From Arthrobacter endolithicus (GTDB lineage Bacteria > Actinomycetota > Actinomycetes > Actinomycetales > Micrococcaceae), in NCBI RefSeq assembly GCF_026627425.1, contig NZ_JAPNLH010000005.1:124001-188000 (forward strand): DNA of 64,000 nucleotides, given 5' to 3'. The first letter of the stretch is position 1, and each line of letters starts with the position of its first letter. The translations under genes and the position numbers were made by a program. Shown here piece by piece: positions 27,461 to 35,804 of this stretch. The notes below the pieces were generated by a model that was given only the letters and a program-made list of their open reading frames with translations, was not told the origin of the DNA and did not search any database.

Positions 27461-27909
27461 TACTGCCCCTCTCCCCGGACCAGAATGGCCGATCTCGTCG
27501 TCGCCACCGGATCTCCATCGCTGCTGGTGATTTCCGCGCGGGTGCTGATCATGGCTCCGCCGCCCATCGCGCGGACAGTGTCAACGTGCAGGGCAGCCAC
27601 CAGTTTGTCCCCGGCCACGATCGGCCGGTGATGGGTGAAGCGCTGTTCGGCATGCACCACGCGGGAAAAGTCGATGCCAGAGGCGGGATCCTCGATCAAC
27701 CGCGCGTCGGCACGCTGCGCCACAATAATGGCGAAGGTAGGGGGTGCCAGCAGATCGGCATGGCCGAGTGCACGGGCCGCTGCAACGTCAAAGTGTGCGG
27801 GATGCGTTGCCTTGACCGCGAGCGCGAACTCGCGGATTTTTTCACGGCCCACCTCGTACACCGGACCCGCCGGGTAGCTGCGGCCCTGGAGCTCCGGATT
27901 AATACTCAT
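27460..27909 (-). CDS. FAS1-type dehydratase / HadA-like hot-dog protein
   Basis: A 149-residue partner of the HadB-like protein. It opens with INPELQGRSYPAGPVYEVGREKI and has the family segment PPTFAIIVAQ and RFTHHRPIVAGDKL, but lacks the D-x-N-P-x-H catalytic motif, as is usual for the structural HadA/HadC-type subunit. It heads the run HadA-like, HadB-like, murB on the minus strand. Homologues are often annotated as MaoC N-terminal domain or UPF0336. Confidence 0.88.
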   Translation of the reverse strand: MSINPELQGRSYPAGPVYEVGREKIREFALAVKATHPAHFDVAAARALGHADLLAPPTFAIIVAQRADARLIEDPASGIDFSRVVHAEQRFTHHRPIVAGDKLVAALHVDTVRAMGGGAMISTRAEITSSDGDPVATTRSAILVRGEGQ

Positions 27910-28043
27910 GCTCCAACACTAGCGGGCATTCTTTGTTAGTTCTCGGAGCAGCCGCTTCAGCATGTGGTCATCGTGGCCGCGGCACCAAAAGACGAACGCA
28001 CCTGCCCCAGCAGCCGCGCCCGTCTGTAACGGGTGCGGGATTG

Positions 28044-30545
28044 TCAGCCGGGAGAGCGTTCGACGCCCTTCGGGTCCTTGTCCAGTCGCCAGCCACGCCA
28101 CACCGGATGGCGCAGTCTCCCGGTGCCCGTCCATTCCGTGTATTCCACCTCACCGACCAACCGCGGGGTCACCCAGGTCGCGTCCGCGGCGTCGGCCGCC
28201 GGCACGTCCTTGAAGGGGTTTGTTTTGCGGTGCAGGCTGGACAATTCCACCGTCAGCTCCGCCAGCTCGTTGTCACTGAAGCCGCTGCCCACCCGGCCGG
28301 CGTACTTCAGGGACCGGCCGTGGGGGATCCCCACCAGCAGCGAACCCACGGCGCCTTCGCGCCGTCCTTTACCCGGCCGCCACCCGCCGACCACCACCTC
28401 CTGGGTATGTTGGTGTTTGATTTTAATCCAGCCGGGGCTGCGGGTGCCCGGCTCATACCGGCTGCCGGATTTTTTGGCCAGGATCCCTTCAAGCCCCAGC
28501 TCCGAGCTGCTCGCCAGGGCCTGGGCGGGCGAGAGGTCCAGCAGCGGCGAGAGCTGGATGCGGCCTTCGCGGTCCACGGGCAGCACACTCTCCAGCCGGC
28601 GGCGGCGCTGAGAGAGATCCTGCCCCGTCAGCCGCTCACCGTCTACAAACAGCAAATCGAAGACCATCAGATGGACGGGGATCTCACGTTGTGCCCGTGC
28701 GATGTCCGCAGGTCGCGTGAGCTTCATCCGGCCCTGCAGCAGCCCGAAGTCCGGCCGGCCGGAGGCATTAAGGGCAACAATCTCCCCGTCCAGCACGGCA
28801 TCGCCGGCAGCCACGAGGTCTGCGAGCTCAGCCAGCTCCGGATAGACAGCACTCATGTCCTTATCATTGCGGCTGGTCAGCGTGACTTTTCCAGCGTGCA
28901 CCGCCGCTATGGCCCGCACCCCGTCCCACTTCATCTCCAGCAGCCAGTCCTCATCCGCGTCCAGTTCCTGCACGGAGCCTGCCGTTGCCAGCATCGGCGC
29001 GATCGACGGGACGGACGCCCGCTTCGCCGGACGCTCAGCGGCCGCGGCCTCCCTGGCAGCCCCAGGCGCCTTGGCAGCCGCGGGCTCCTGAGCAACCGTA
29101 GGTTGGTCCTTCATCAAATGGATCAACCAGTTATTCTCTGCCCTGCCGTTGCCGCCGGTATGAATCAGGGCATATTTACGCACGCCTCCCAACCCGCCGT
29201 CCGGCCGACCGGTGAGTGTGGCAATGACCTCCTTACCGTCCCGCCATTTTTCTTCCTGATAACTGCCCGCATCCCAAAGAGTGACCTCGCCGCCGCCATA
29301 TTGGCCCTTGGGAATAGTCCCCTCGAAGGAGCCGTATTCGAGCGGATGATCCTCCGTCTGGACGGCCAGATGGTTCTTCCCCGCCGATTCCGGCACACCC
29401 TTGGGCAGCGCCCACGAGACCAGGACCCCATCACGCTCCAGCCGGAAATCCCAGTGCAATCGGCTGGCATGGTGCTCCTGGATAACAAAGCTGCGCCCTT
29501 CGGTGGCGACAGCCCTTTCGGCAGGCACAGGTTCGGGAGTCTGGCCGGGATCACGCATGCTGCGGTATGTGACCAGCCGGTCCGCCGCGTCGGCCGCCTT
29601 CCCCTGCGTAACAGCAGCGGTTCCCGGCTGTTCCGCCAGCGGCGCCATCGGATCGGAGCGCTTCTTGATCCGTCGCAGCACTTCCCTGTAGTCCAACTGA
29701 GCCAGCGCTGGTGCCGCCAGCTCCCGCCAGGAACGCGGGTAGGCGACCATTGGCTGCAACATGCCCCGCAGCGAGTACGGCGCAATGGTGGTCTTTGCCG
29801 CGTTGTTCTGGCTCCAGTCCACTAGGACCTTGCCCCGGCGCAGGGATTTCTTCATGTCACTGACCACCAGGTCGGGATGGTCGGCCTCCAGCGCTCGTGC
29901 CAGCTCATGGGCAAAAGCGGAAATTTCATCCGACGTTCGCGTGCCGTCCAGCCCGGCGTAGAGGTGGATACCCTTGCTGCCGCTGGTCACGGGCACGGGG
30001 ACCAATCCAATATCGCTCAGAATCGCGCGGGCAAGCTTTGCCACCTGCACACATTCGGCCAGCCCTGTTCCCTCCCCCGGATCCAGATCCAGCACCAGCC
30101 GGTCCGGGTTCTCCGCGTCGCCGTCGGGCCCGAAACGCCACTGCGGCACGTGGATTTCCAGCGCTGCAATCTGCCCCAGCCAGGTCAGCGTTGCGGCATC
30201 GTTGACCAAGGGATAGCCATTCGTATGTTCCTTGTGCTCGATGCTGCCGCGGGGAATCCAATCCGGGGCAGAGTCCTCGAGATTCTTCTGGAAGAACACC
30301 TGGCCCGGATGTTCTTCCGTGCCGACTCCATGAACCCACCGTTTCCTTGTGGCCGGCCTGTCCTTCGCCGACGCAATCAGCAGCGGTGCCACCTCGGAGT
30401 AATAAGCGATCACGTCGCCCTTGGTGGTCCCGGTTTTCGGATATAACACCTTGTCCAGATTCGTCAGCGTGAGCCTGCGACCGTTGACGTTCACTACCTG
30501 CTTATTCGGATTTTTGTCCCGCGCCGGGTCCTGGGGAGGTGTCAT
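28044..30545 (-). CDS. ligD: ATP-dependent DNA ligase D (polymerase, phosphoesterase and ligase domains)
   Basis: Repairs double-strand breaks with Ku. The protein has 833 residues in the order Pol, PE, Lig, as in Mycobacterium. The primase-polymerase domain (about 15-300) has LTNLDKVLYP and VLDLDPGEG (metal-binding DxD); the 3'-phosphoesterase domain (about 340-480) has RSFVIQEHHASRLHWDFRLE; the ligase domain (about 530-833) has the adenylated lysine in EMKWDGVRA and LDGEIVAL. The ATG at 30545 leaves room for a promoter before the divergent ku gene; a start at 30584 would nearly abut ku. An Ala/Pro-rich linker separates PE from ligase. Confidence 0.95.
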   Translation of the reverse strand: MTPPQDPARDKNPNKQVVNVNGRRLTLTNLDKVLYPKTGTTKGDVIAYYSEVAPLLIASAKDRPATRKRWVHGVGTEEHPGQVFFQKNLEDSAPDWIPRGSIEHKEHTNGYPLVNDAATLTWLGQIAALEIHVPQWRFGPDGDAENPDRLVLDLDPGEGTGLAECVQVAKLARAILSDIGLVPVPVTSGSKGIHLYAGLDGTRTSDEISAFAHELARALEADHPDLVVSDMKKSLRRGKVLVDWSQNNAAKTTIAPYSLRGMLQPMVAYPRSWRELAAPALAQLDYREVLRRIKKRSDPMAPLAEQPGTAAVTQGKAADAADRLVTYRSMRDPGQTPEPVPAERAVATEGRSFVIQEHHASRLHWDFRLERDGVLVSWALPKGVPESAGKNHLAVQTEDHPLEYGSFEGTIPKGQYGGGEVTLWDAGSYQEEKWRDGKEVIATLTGRPDGGLGGVRKYALIHTGGNGRAENNWLIHLMKDQPTVAQEPAAAKAPGAAREAAAAERPAKRASVPSIAPMLATAGSVQELDADEDWLLEMKWDGVRAIAAVHAGKVTLTSRNDKDMSAVYPELAELADLVAAGDAVLDGEIVALNASGRPDFGLLQGRMKLTRPADIARAQREIPVHLMVFDLLFVDGERLTGQDLSQRRRRLESVLPVDREGRIQLSPLLDLSPAQALASSSELGLEGILAKKSGSRYEPGTRSPGWIKIKHQHTQEVVVGGWRPGKGRREGAVGSLLVGIPHGRSLKYAGRVGSGFSDNELAELTVELSSLHRKTNPFKDVPAADAADATWVTPRLVGEVEYTEWTGTGRLRHPVWRGWRLDKDPKGVERSPG

Positions 30546-30614
30546 GCCCCCAGCTTTACCTGAAAAATGGGTGAAAGCTAGCATTGCTCAGTAGGCGTAG
30601 TGTTCACTGGTCAG
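30546..30614. promoter_or_regulatory. Divergent ligD/ku promoter region
   Basis: Only about 69 bases separate the two divergent end-joining genes, so both promoters must lie in or extend out of this interval. No operator was recognised. Confidence 0.45.
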
Positions 30615-31532
30615 ATGAGGTCTATCTGGAAAGGCGCCGTTGCGTTCGGCCTGGTCAATGTTCCGGTGAAGGTCTACAGCGCGACGCAGGACCACGATGT
30701 GAGCCTGCATCAGGTCCACGATGCCGACGGCGGCCGGATCCGCTACCAGCGCCGTTGTGAGGTCTGCGGAGAAGTGGTCGATTACGCCCACATCGATAAG
30801 GCGTACGACGACGGCGACCGCACCGTTGTGCTGACGGACGAGGACCTCGCGTCCCTGCCCCAGGAGCGCAGCCGGGAGATCGAGGTGGTTCAGTTCGTGC
30901 CCAGCGACGCACTTGATCCGATCATGTTTGATCGCAGCTACTACCTGGAGCCCGACTCCAAATCACCCAAAGCGTATGTGTTGCTGCGCCGGACGCTCGA
31001 AGACACGGACCGGACCGCCATCGTAAAGTTCGCCCTGCGGCAGAAAACCAGGCTGGGCGCCCTTCGAGTGCGTGAGGACGTCCTAATGCTGCAGTCACTG
31101 TTATGGGAGGACGAGGTCCGGGCGGCCGATTTCCCGGCGCTGCGCGACGACGTAAGGATTTCTGCCAGAGAGAAGGAAATGTCTGCCGCTCTGGTGGACT
31201 CCTTCTCCGGAGATTTCACCCCGGAGGAATATACCGACGAGTACCAGGAACAGCTGCACATCCTGATTGAGGCCAAGCTGGCCAAGGGTGATGCGCTGGA
31301 CACCGACGCCACCTTCGGGGAAAGTGAAGAAACCGAACCGGGCCAGGTCCTTGATCTCATGGAGGCTTTGAAACGCAGTGTGGAACGCAACCGCAAGTCC
31401 CAACCAGCTGTTGACCGGAAGACGACCGAGTCCGCTGCCGCAAAGAAGCCCGCCGCAGGAAAAAAAACCGCAGGAAAAGAGCCTGCAGCCAAGAGTTCTG
31501 CGGACAAACAAGCGAAGCGCAAGGGTGCCTAG
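30615..31532 (+). CDS. ku: Ku protein, non-homologous end joining
   Basis: Homodimeric ring protein that binds DNA ends and recruits LigD. The protein has 305 residues with the usual start MRSIWKGAVAFGLVNVPVKV, the Cys pair RRCEVCGE, SREIEVVQFVP and the LigD-facing core. The last 45 residues are a Lys/Ala-rich tail typical of actinobacterial Ku, probably DNA-binding. The start was chosen at ATG 30615 from family comparison; an in-frame GTG at 30600 is possible. It is divergent from ligD. Confidence 0.95.
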   Translation: MRSIWKGAVAFGLVNVPVKVYSATQDHDVSLHQVHDADGGRIRYQRRCEVCGEVVDYAHIDKAYDDGDRTVVLTDEDLASLPQERSREIEVVQFVPSDALDPIMFDRSYYLEPDSKSPKAYVLLRRTLEDTDRTAIVKFALRQKTRLGALRVREDVLMLQSLLWEDEVRAADFPALRDDVRISAREKEMSAALVDSFSGDFTPEEYTDEYQEQLHILIEAKLAKGDALDTDATFGESEETEPGQVLDLMEALKRSVERNRKSQPAVDRKTTESAAAKKPAAGKKTAGKEPAAKSSADKQAKRKGA

Positions 31533-31586
31533 TCCCCGCCCCCACGGGGCTCTTCGCGGCGGGCGCTTCGGATGCGGGAGTTTCCG

Positions 31587-32705
31587 ATGAACGGCTCCGA
31601 GCAGCCCTTCTCCGAGCAGCCAAACTCAGGGCATCCATCGATGCAGCCGGTCCGTTTGGCACCGGAGTCCGATTCCTCCGCCCCGTGGCTGCCTGAATTG
31701 CGCACTATTGCCGCCCGGGCGCTCGAATGTGCGGGCGGGATAGAGCCGGCCCTGGCTCTTGCCATTCGTCTGGGCCAGGAACTCCCCTATCCGATGGAGG
31801 GCCGGACCCTGCAGCTCTGGGAATCACTTGCAACGGTGGGCGCCTGCAATCTTTCCGTCGGCAGAACCATTGAGCCGCATCTGGATGCCGTCAGCATCCT
31901 TCACCAGGCCCGGCAGCAATCTCCGTCCGAGGAGCTTCAGGCGCTGGCTGTGGCCGAGAAAAGTTGCTGGGGAGTCTTTGCTGCCGAGGGCAGAGACCAT
32001 AATTTGCGGGCGCACCGGCACGGAAACGGCTGGGTCCTCACCGGGACGAAGCCATGGTGCTCCCTGGCCGGACGCCTCACCCATGCAATTGTCACAGCCC
32101 GCACTGATAATGCGCGACGGGCCTTCGCGGTAAATCTGAAGGATCCGGGAGTGAGCGCCGCTGCGGCCGGCTGGGTGGCGCTGGGCCTGCCGGACGTTGC
32201 CAGTGGACCGGTTTCTTTTGAGCAGGTGCCCGCAGTTCCGGTCGGCGCACCCGGCTGGTATCTCGACAGGCCCGGTTTTGCCTGGGGCGGGACAGGAGTG
32301 GCGGCGCTCTGGTTCGGGGCCGCGACGGCGGTCGCCCGCCGCGTCTACGCCCACTGCGCCGGCCGAGAGCCGGACCAGATCGCAATGCTGCAGCTGGGCC
32401 TGGTCGACGGCCACCTGACAGCTGCGCGCACTGCACTGGCCCTGGCAGCGCGGCAGGCCGACAGCGGCGGCCATCCCGGCAGTGTCTCCCTGTCAGCGGC
32501 CCGCGCCCGTGCCGCCGTCGTCCATGCGTCGGAGTCAATTCTTGAACTCGCCTCTCACGCCATGGGCCCGGAACCGCTGGCCTTCGACGCTGACCATGCA
32601 GCCCGGGTGGCGGACCTGACCGTGTATCTTCGCCAGGATCACGCCGAACGTTCGATTGCGGCGATCGGCCAGCAGCTACTGGCACCGGGGCGGCTGCCGT
32701 GGTGA
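31587..32705 (+). CDS. Acyl-CoA dehydrogenase-like protein
   Basis: A 372-residue protein with the fold pattern of acyl-CoA dehydrogenases: AEKSCWGVFAAEGRDHNLRA and WVLTGTKPWCSLAGRLTHAI in the middle beta domain and a helical C-terminal domain (VHASESILELASHAMG, AERSIAAIGQQLL). It is short on the N-terminal side and I do not see a certain catalytic glutamate, so it may act on an unusual substrate or on a carrier-bound acyl chain. GGGAG lies before ATG 31587. It overlaps the next gene by 7 bases, forming a three-gene set with a deacetylase/methyltransferase and a glycosyltransferase. Confidence 0.78.
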   Translation: MNGSEQPFSEQPNSGHPSMQPVRLAPESDSSAPWLPELRTIAARALECAGGIEPALALAIRLGQELPYPMEGRTLQLWESLATVGACNLSVGRTIEPHLDAVSILHQARQQSPSEELQALAVAEKSCWGVFAAEGRDHNLRAHRHGNGWVLTGTKPWCSLAGRLTHAIVTARTDNARRAFAVNLKDPGVSAAAAGWVALGLPDVASGPVSFEQVPAVPVGAPGWYLDRPGFAWGGTGVAALWFGAATAVARRVYAHCAGREPDQIAMLQLGLVDGHLTAARTALALAARQADSGGHPGSVSLSAARARAAVVHASESILELASHAMGPEPLAFDADHAARVADLTVYLRQDHAERSIAAIGQQLLAPGRLPW

Positions 32706-34132
32706 CCTTCAGCCACCTCGACGACGGCACGGCCGAACGCCTCTGGCGCGGCTCGGAACGGCTCGGCGCCACACCGGAGCTCAGTCTTTACCTGCGACGC
32801 TTCAGCAAGCTGGTGCTCGTTTCCGCCCATCCCGACGACGAAACGCTGGCCGCTGCCGGTCTGCTGCAGCGTGCTGCCCGGCACGGTCTGACGATCCAGC
32901 TGCTGCTTGCCACCGACGGGGAGGCGTCGCATCCGGAGTCCAGCACGCACACACCCGGTCAATTGGCAGCCGTCAGGGGCGCGGAGCTCGATCATGCGAT
33001 GGGTATGCTTGCGCCGGCGGCGAAAATCCGCCGGCTTGGGATCCCGGACGGTCGGATCGCGGACTCCCGGGAGTTGCTGAAGCAGGCGATATTGGCAGAA
33101 TGCGCGGCGGCTCCCGATCCGGCGGGCGCCGACGCCCCGGAGACCGGAGCCGAGCACGAAGCGGAACGAGCAGCCGAACACGGGCAGACCTTGATCGTGG
33201 CCCCCTGGCGCGCGGACGGGCACACGGACCACGACGCCGCCGGCGAGGCGGCCGCCGCCGCCGCGGCCGAAAGCGGCAGCACGCTGCTGGAATATCCCGT
33301 CTGGCTCTGGCATTGGGGCACGCCGGATTCCTCCCGGGTCCCGTGGTCCTCCATGCGCCGGCTGACCCTGGCGGCAGCGGATATGGCCGGGAAGGAACGC
33401 GCCATCACTTGCCATTACAGCCAGAATTCGCCGCTGTCCGACCTGCCGGGCGATGAAACTCTGCTCTGCGCCGAAATGATCAGCCACTTCCGCCGCCCAT
33501 ACGAGATTTTCATCGATGCGGCCGGCTCCATGCTTCCCGACGGTGACGAGCGGGTGCAGTGGGCACAGGCACAGTTTGATGCCGTTCATCAGGATCTGGC
33601 CGAACCATGGTCCGCACCCGAGGCTTGGTACGAGGAACGCAAACGGCTGCTCACCGTCGCCGCTCTGCCCGCACGCGAGTACGTTTCCGCGCTGGAGATC
33701 GGTTGTTCCACCGGGGTGCTCACCCGGGATCTGGCGCAGCGCTGCCGACGCATATTGGCCGTGGATCTGAGCACGGAAGCGGTTAAAACCGCAGCCCGGC
33801 GCAACGCAGACCTGCCCGGGGTAAAGACAATGCAGCTCGCGGTTCCCGGCCAATGGCCCCAGGATTCCTTCGACCTGATCGCACTTTCCGAGGTCGGCTA
33901 CTACCTGGACCGCGGCACGCTGCTGAAAACGCTGGACCTGATGCTTGGCTCACTGGCCCCCGGGGGGACAGTGGTGGCATGCCATTGGCGGCATCAGATC
34001 ACCGGATGGCCGCTGGATGGAGATGCGGTGCACGATTTCCTGCGCAGCGACGGACGGTTGAAGTCACAGGGCATCTACACCGAGGAGGACTTCATTTTGG
34101 AGGTCTTCACCGTTGCGCAGGATGGCCGGTAA
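32699..34132 (+). CDS. PIG-L family deacetylase fused to a NodS-like SAM methyltransferase
   Basis: A two-domain protein of 477 residues. Residues about 35-270 form a zinc-dependent PIG-L deacetylase with AHPDDE (43-48) and the second metal motif DGHTDHDAAG (173-182). Residues about 305-477 form a class I methyltransferase with motif I ALEIGCSTGVLTR (331-343) and the preceding YEERKRLLTVAALP, which resembles NodS, the N-methyltransferase of rhizobial Nod factors. The predicted chemistry is removal of an acetyl group from an amino sugar, then methylation of the free amine. It starts with GTG inside the gene before and shares one base with the glycosyltransferase after it. Confidence 0.85.
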   Translation: MVTFSHLDDGTAERLWRGSERLGATPELSLYLRRFSKLVLVSAHPDDETLAAAGLLQRAARHGLTIQLLLATDGEASHPESSTHTPGQLAAVRGAELDHAMGMLAPAAKIRRLGIPDGRIADSRELLKQAILAECAAAPDPAGADAPETGAEHEAERAAEHGQTLIVAPWRADGHTDHDAAGEAAAAAAAESGSTLLEYPVWLWHWGTPDSSRVPWSSMRRLTLAAADMAGKERAITCHYSQNSPLSDLPGDETLLCAEMISHFRRPYEIFIDAAGSMLPDGDERVQWAQAQFDAVHQDLAEPWSAPEAWYEERKRLLTVAALPAREYVSALEIGCSTGVLTRDLAQRCRRILAVDLSTEAVKTAARRNADLPGVKTMQLAVPGQWPQDSFDLIALSEVGYYLDRGTLLKTLDLMLGSLAPGGTVVACHWRHQITGWPLDGDAVHDFLRSDGRLKSQGIYTEEDFILEVFTVAQDGR

Positions 34133-34878
34133 TGCGCCGCCCGCTGGAGCGGTTGGCCGTCGTCGTTCCGGCGCGCAACGAGGAGCGGCTGCTGCCGCAC
34201 TGTCTTACGGCTATTGAGAAAGCCGCCGCCCACTTGCACCGCGAGCGCCCGGCGGTCGCTGTCAGTGTCACCGTGGTGCTGGACCGCACAACTGACGGAT
34301 CTGCCGCCGTCGTCCACCGTTATCCGCTGGCCGCGGCGCTGCACAGCGAGGCCGGACAAGTCGGCGCAGCCCGCAACCTCGGGATCCGGGACGCGCTTGG
34401 AAGCGGTGGGCGCGAGGCGACGTGGATCGCCAATACCGACGCGGACAGCGTGGTCCCGCGGAACTGGCTGCTGGTCCAGGCGGAAGCGGCGGCACAGGGC
34501 TGGGACGTGCTGGCCGGAACCGTCCAGCCGGATACCTCGGAGCTCACGCAGGAGCAGTTGGTCCGATGGTTTGGCACGCATACCCTGCGGGAAGGACACG
34601 GGCACATCCACGGGGCAAATCTCGGATTCCACGCGGATGCGTACCTGCGCCTGGGCGGTTTTGAGGATGTACCGTTGCACGAGGACCGCAATTTTGTCCT
34701 TGCCGCCGGCGCGGCCGGGCTGCGGATCCGCAGCACCGATGCCGGCAGGGTCAGGACCTCGGCCCGCACGCAGAGCCGCGTGCAGGGAGGTTTTGCGGAC
34801 TACCTTGCACGCCAGGTTTTTGCGCCGGCCCTGGGCCCCCCGGCGACGGGTAGGGTCACGGCTCATACCCAGGCCTGA
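34132..34878 (+). CDS. Family 2 glycosyltransferase
   Basis: A 248-residue GT-A fold enzyme. The N-terminus AVVVPARNEERLLPHCL binds the nucleotide, TWIANTDADSVVPRNW carries the DxD-type metal site, and GFEDVPLHEDRNFVLAAG holds the probable catalytic ED pair. No transmembrane helices were seen, so the enzyme is probably cytosolic or loosely membrane-bound. Its ATG overlaps the TAA of the previous gene. Together with the acyl-CoA dehydrogenase-like and deacetylase/methyltransferase proteins it suggests assembly of a small modified glycoconjugate. Confidence 0.87.
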   Translation: MRRPLERLAVVVPARNEERLLPHCLTAIEKAAAHLHRERPAVAVSVTVVLDRTTDGSAAVVHRYPLAAALHSEAGQVGAARNLGIRDALGSGGREATWIANTDADSVVPRNWLLVQAEAAAQGWDVLAGTVQPDTSELTQEQLVRWFGTHTLREGHGHIHGANLGFHADAYLRLGGFEDVPLHEDRNFVLAAGAAGLRIRSTDAGRVRTSARTQSRVQGGFADYLARQVFAPALGPPATGRVTAHTQA

Positions 34879-35114
34879 AAGGAGCACCACGGGCAGGTCA
34901 GTCAACGAAGCGACGGCACCGCCCGGAGCGCCTGCACCCAATGTCCGGTCTGATGGCCGTTGGCCGGACAGTCATTGTCCACAAGGTGGCCAGCGGCGCG
35001 GACGTGGCCCAATCCGGCTGCCGGCTGCCGTCGTCGCGATCAGTTTCTTCGCGGTCGGCATCAAATTCTCCCTGATCACCCCCGGTATGGCCTACGGCGT
35101 CGCACGGGACGGTG
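34879..35114 (+). other. Short gap with a possible truncated membrane reading frame
   Basis: About 236 bases between the glycosyltransferase and a convergent hydrolase gene. A plus-strand frame without a convincing start reads LPAAVVAISFFAVGIKFSLI near 35030-35090, which looks like a single hydrophobic helix, then runs into the opposite gene. It may be the stump of a membrane protein gene cut off by rearrangement. Confidence 0.3.
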
Positions 35115-35804
35115 CTACGGCCGGCCTGCGGCGACCGCCTCCGTCACGGCGCGCAGCAGGGCCGGATCGCCGAGGACGCGGAAATGTCCCTTCGCAGCAA
35201 GCCGGATGTTAGTGCCGCCCGTCAGCCGTCCTCCACCGGGGATATGCGGATCGAAACTGCTGTAGATCGCCGTGATCCTGGCATTGACTTCCAGGTTGGT
35301 CGCTAATGTGAGCAGCAGCGAATCGTTGGGCGAGAAGGCCCGGATGGCGCGCGTCGGCGCGTATTTGGCGTACGCGGAGCCGGAAAAGGGCGTGTTGATG
35401 GCGACCATTGCGCTCACCCGCTCTGCCGCCGTCGTGCCGGCCATCAGGGATTTGCCGACGAGACCGCCCTTGCTGTGCGCGACGAGGACGACGTTTCCCA
35501 GGTCCTGCTCCAGCAGGTAGTTCTCCACCAGCGCGGCCATGGCAGGGATGGTGCCACGGTTGTAGCCCAGGCCTGCCACTACATGCACGGGATGGCCCGC
35601 CGCGTGCAATCTGTTCGCTACTGGTCGCAGGAATCGCCAGTTTTCGTAGATCCCGGGGATCAGCAGCACCGGGGCGGCATCCGGATGTACGTCACGCAAG
35701 AGTTTCCCAGCCGGATCCCGGACAAAGAAACCATAGAGCTGCCAGAACGCCACATACAGGTAGTCCAAAACCCAGGCCCAGGCCTTTGTCCCCAATTGCC
35801 TCAT
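35115..35804 (-). CDS. Alpha/beta hydrolase, lipase-like
   Basis: A 229-residue hydrolase. VLLIPGIYENWRFL forms the first strand and oxyanion loop, and VLVAHSKGGLVGK contains the nucleophile serine in a G/A-x-S-x-G elbow (AHSKGG), as in PGAP1-like and triacylglycerol lipases; AKGHFRVL near the end supplies the histidine. The N-terminus has an aromatic hydrophobic stretch that could associate with the membrane. The start overlaps the stop of the second hydrolase gene by four bases, so the two are coupled. The substrate is unknown. Confidence 0.82.
   Translation of the reverse strand: MRQLGTKAWAWVLDYLYVAFWQLYGFFVRDPAGKLLRDVHPDAAPVLLIPGIYENWRFLRPVANRLHAAGHPVHVVAGLGYNRGTIPAMAALVENYLLEQDLGNVVLVAHSKGGLVGKSLMAGTTAAERVSAMVAINTPFSGSAYAKYAPTRAIRAFSPNDSLLLTLATNLEVNARITAIYSSFDPHIPGGGRLTGGTNIRLAAKGHFRVLGDPALLRAVTEAVAAGRP

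Noticed and set aside
27933-29825. Plus-strand 630-codon open frame opposite ligD
   Set aside because: Antisense shadow of ligD, whose three domains are clear; the opposite translation has no recognisable motif.
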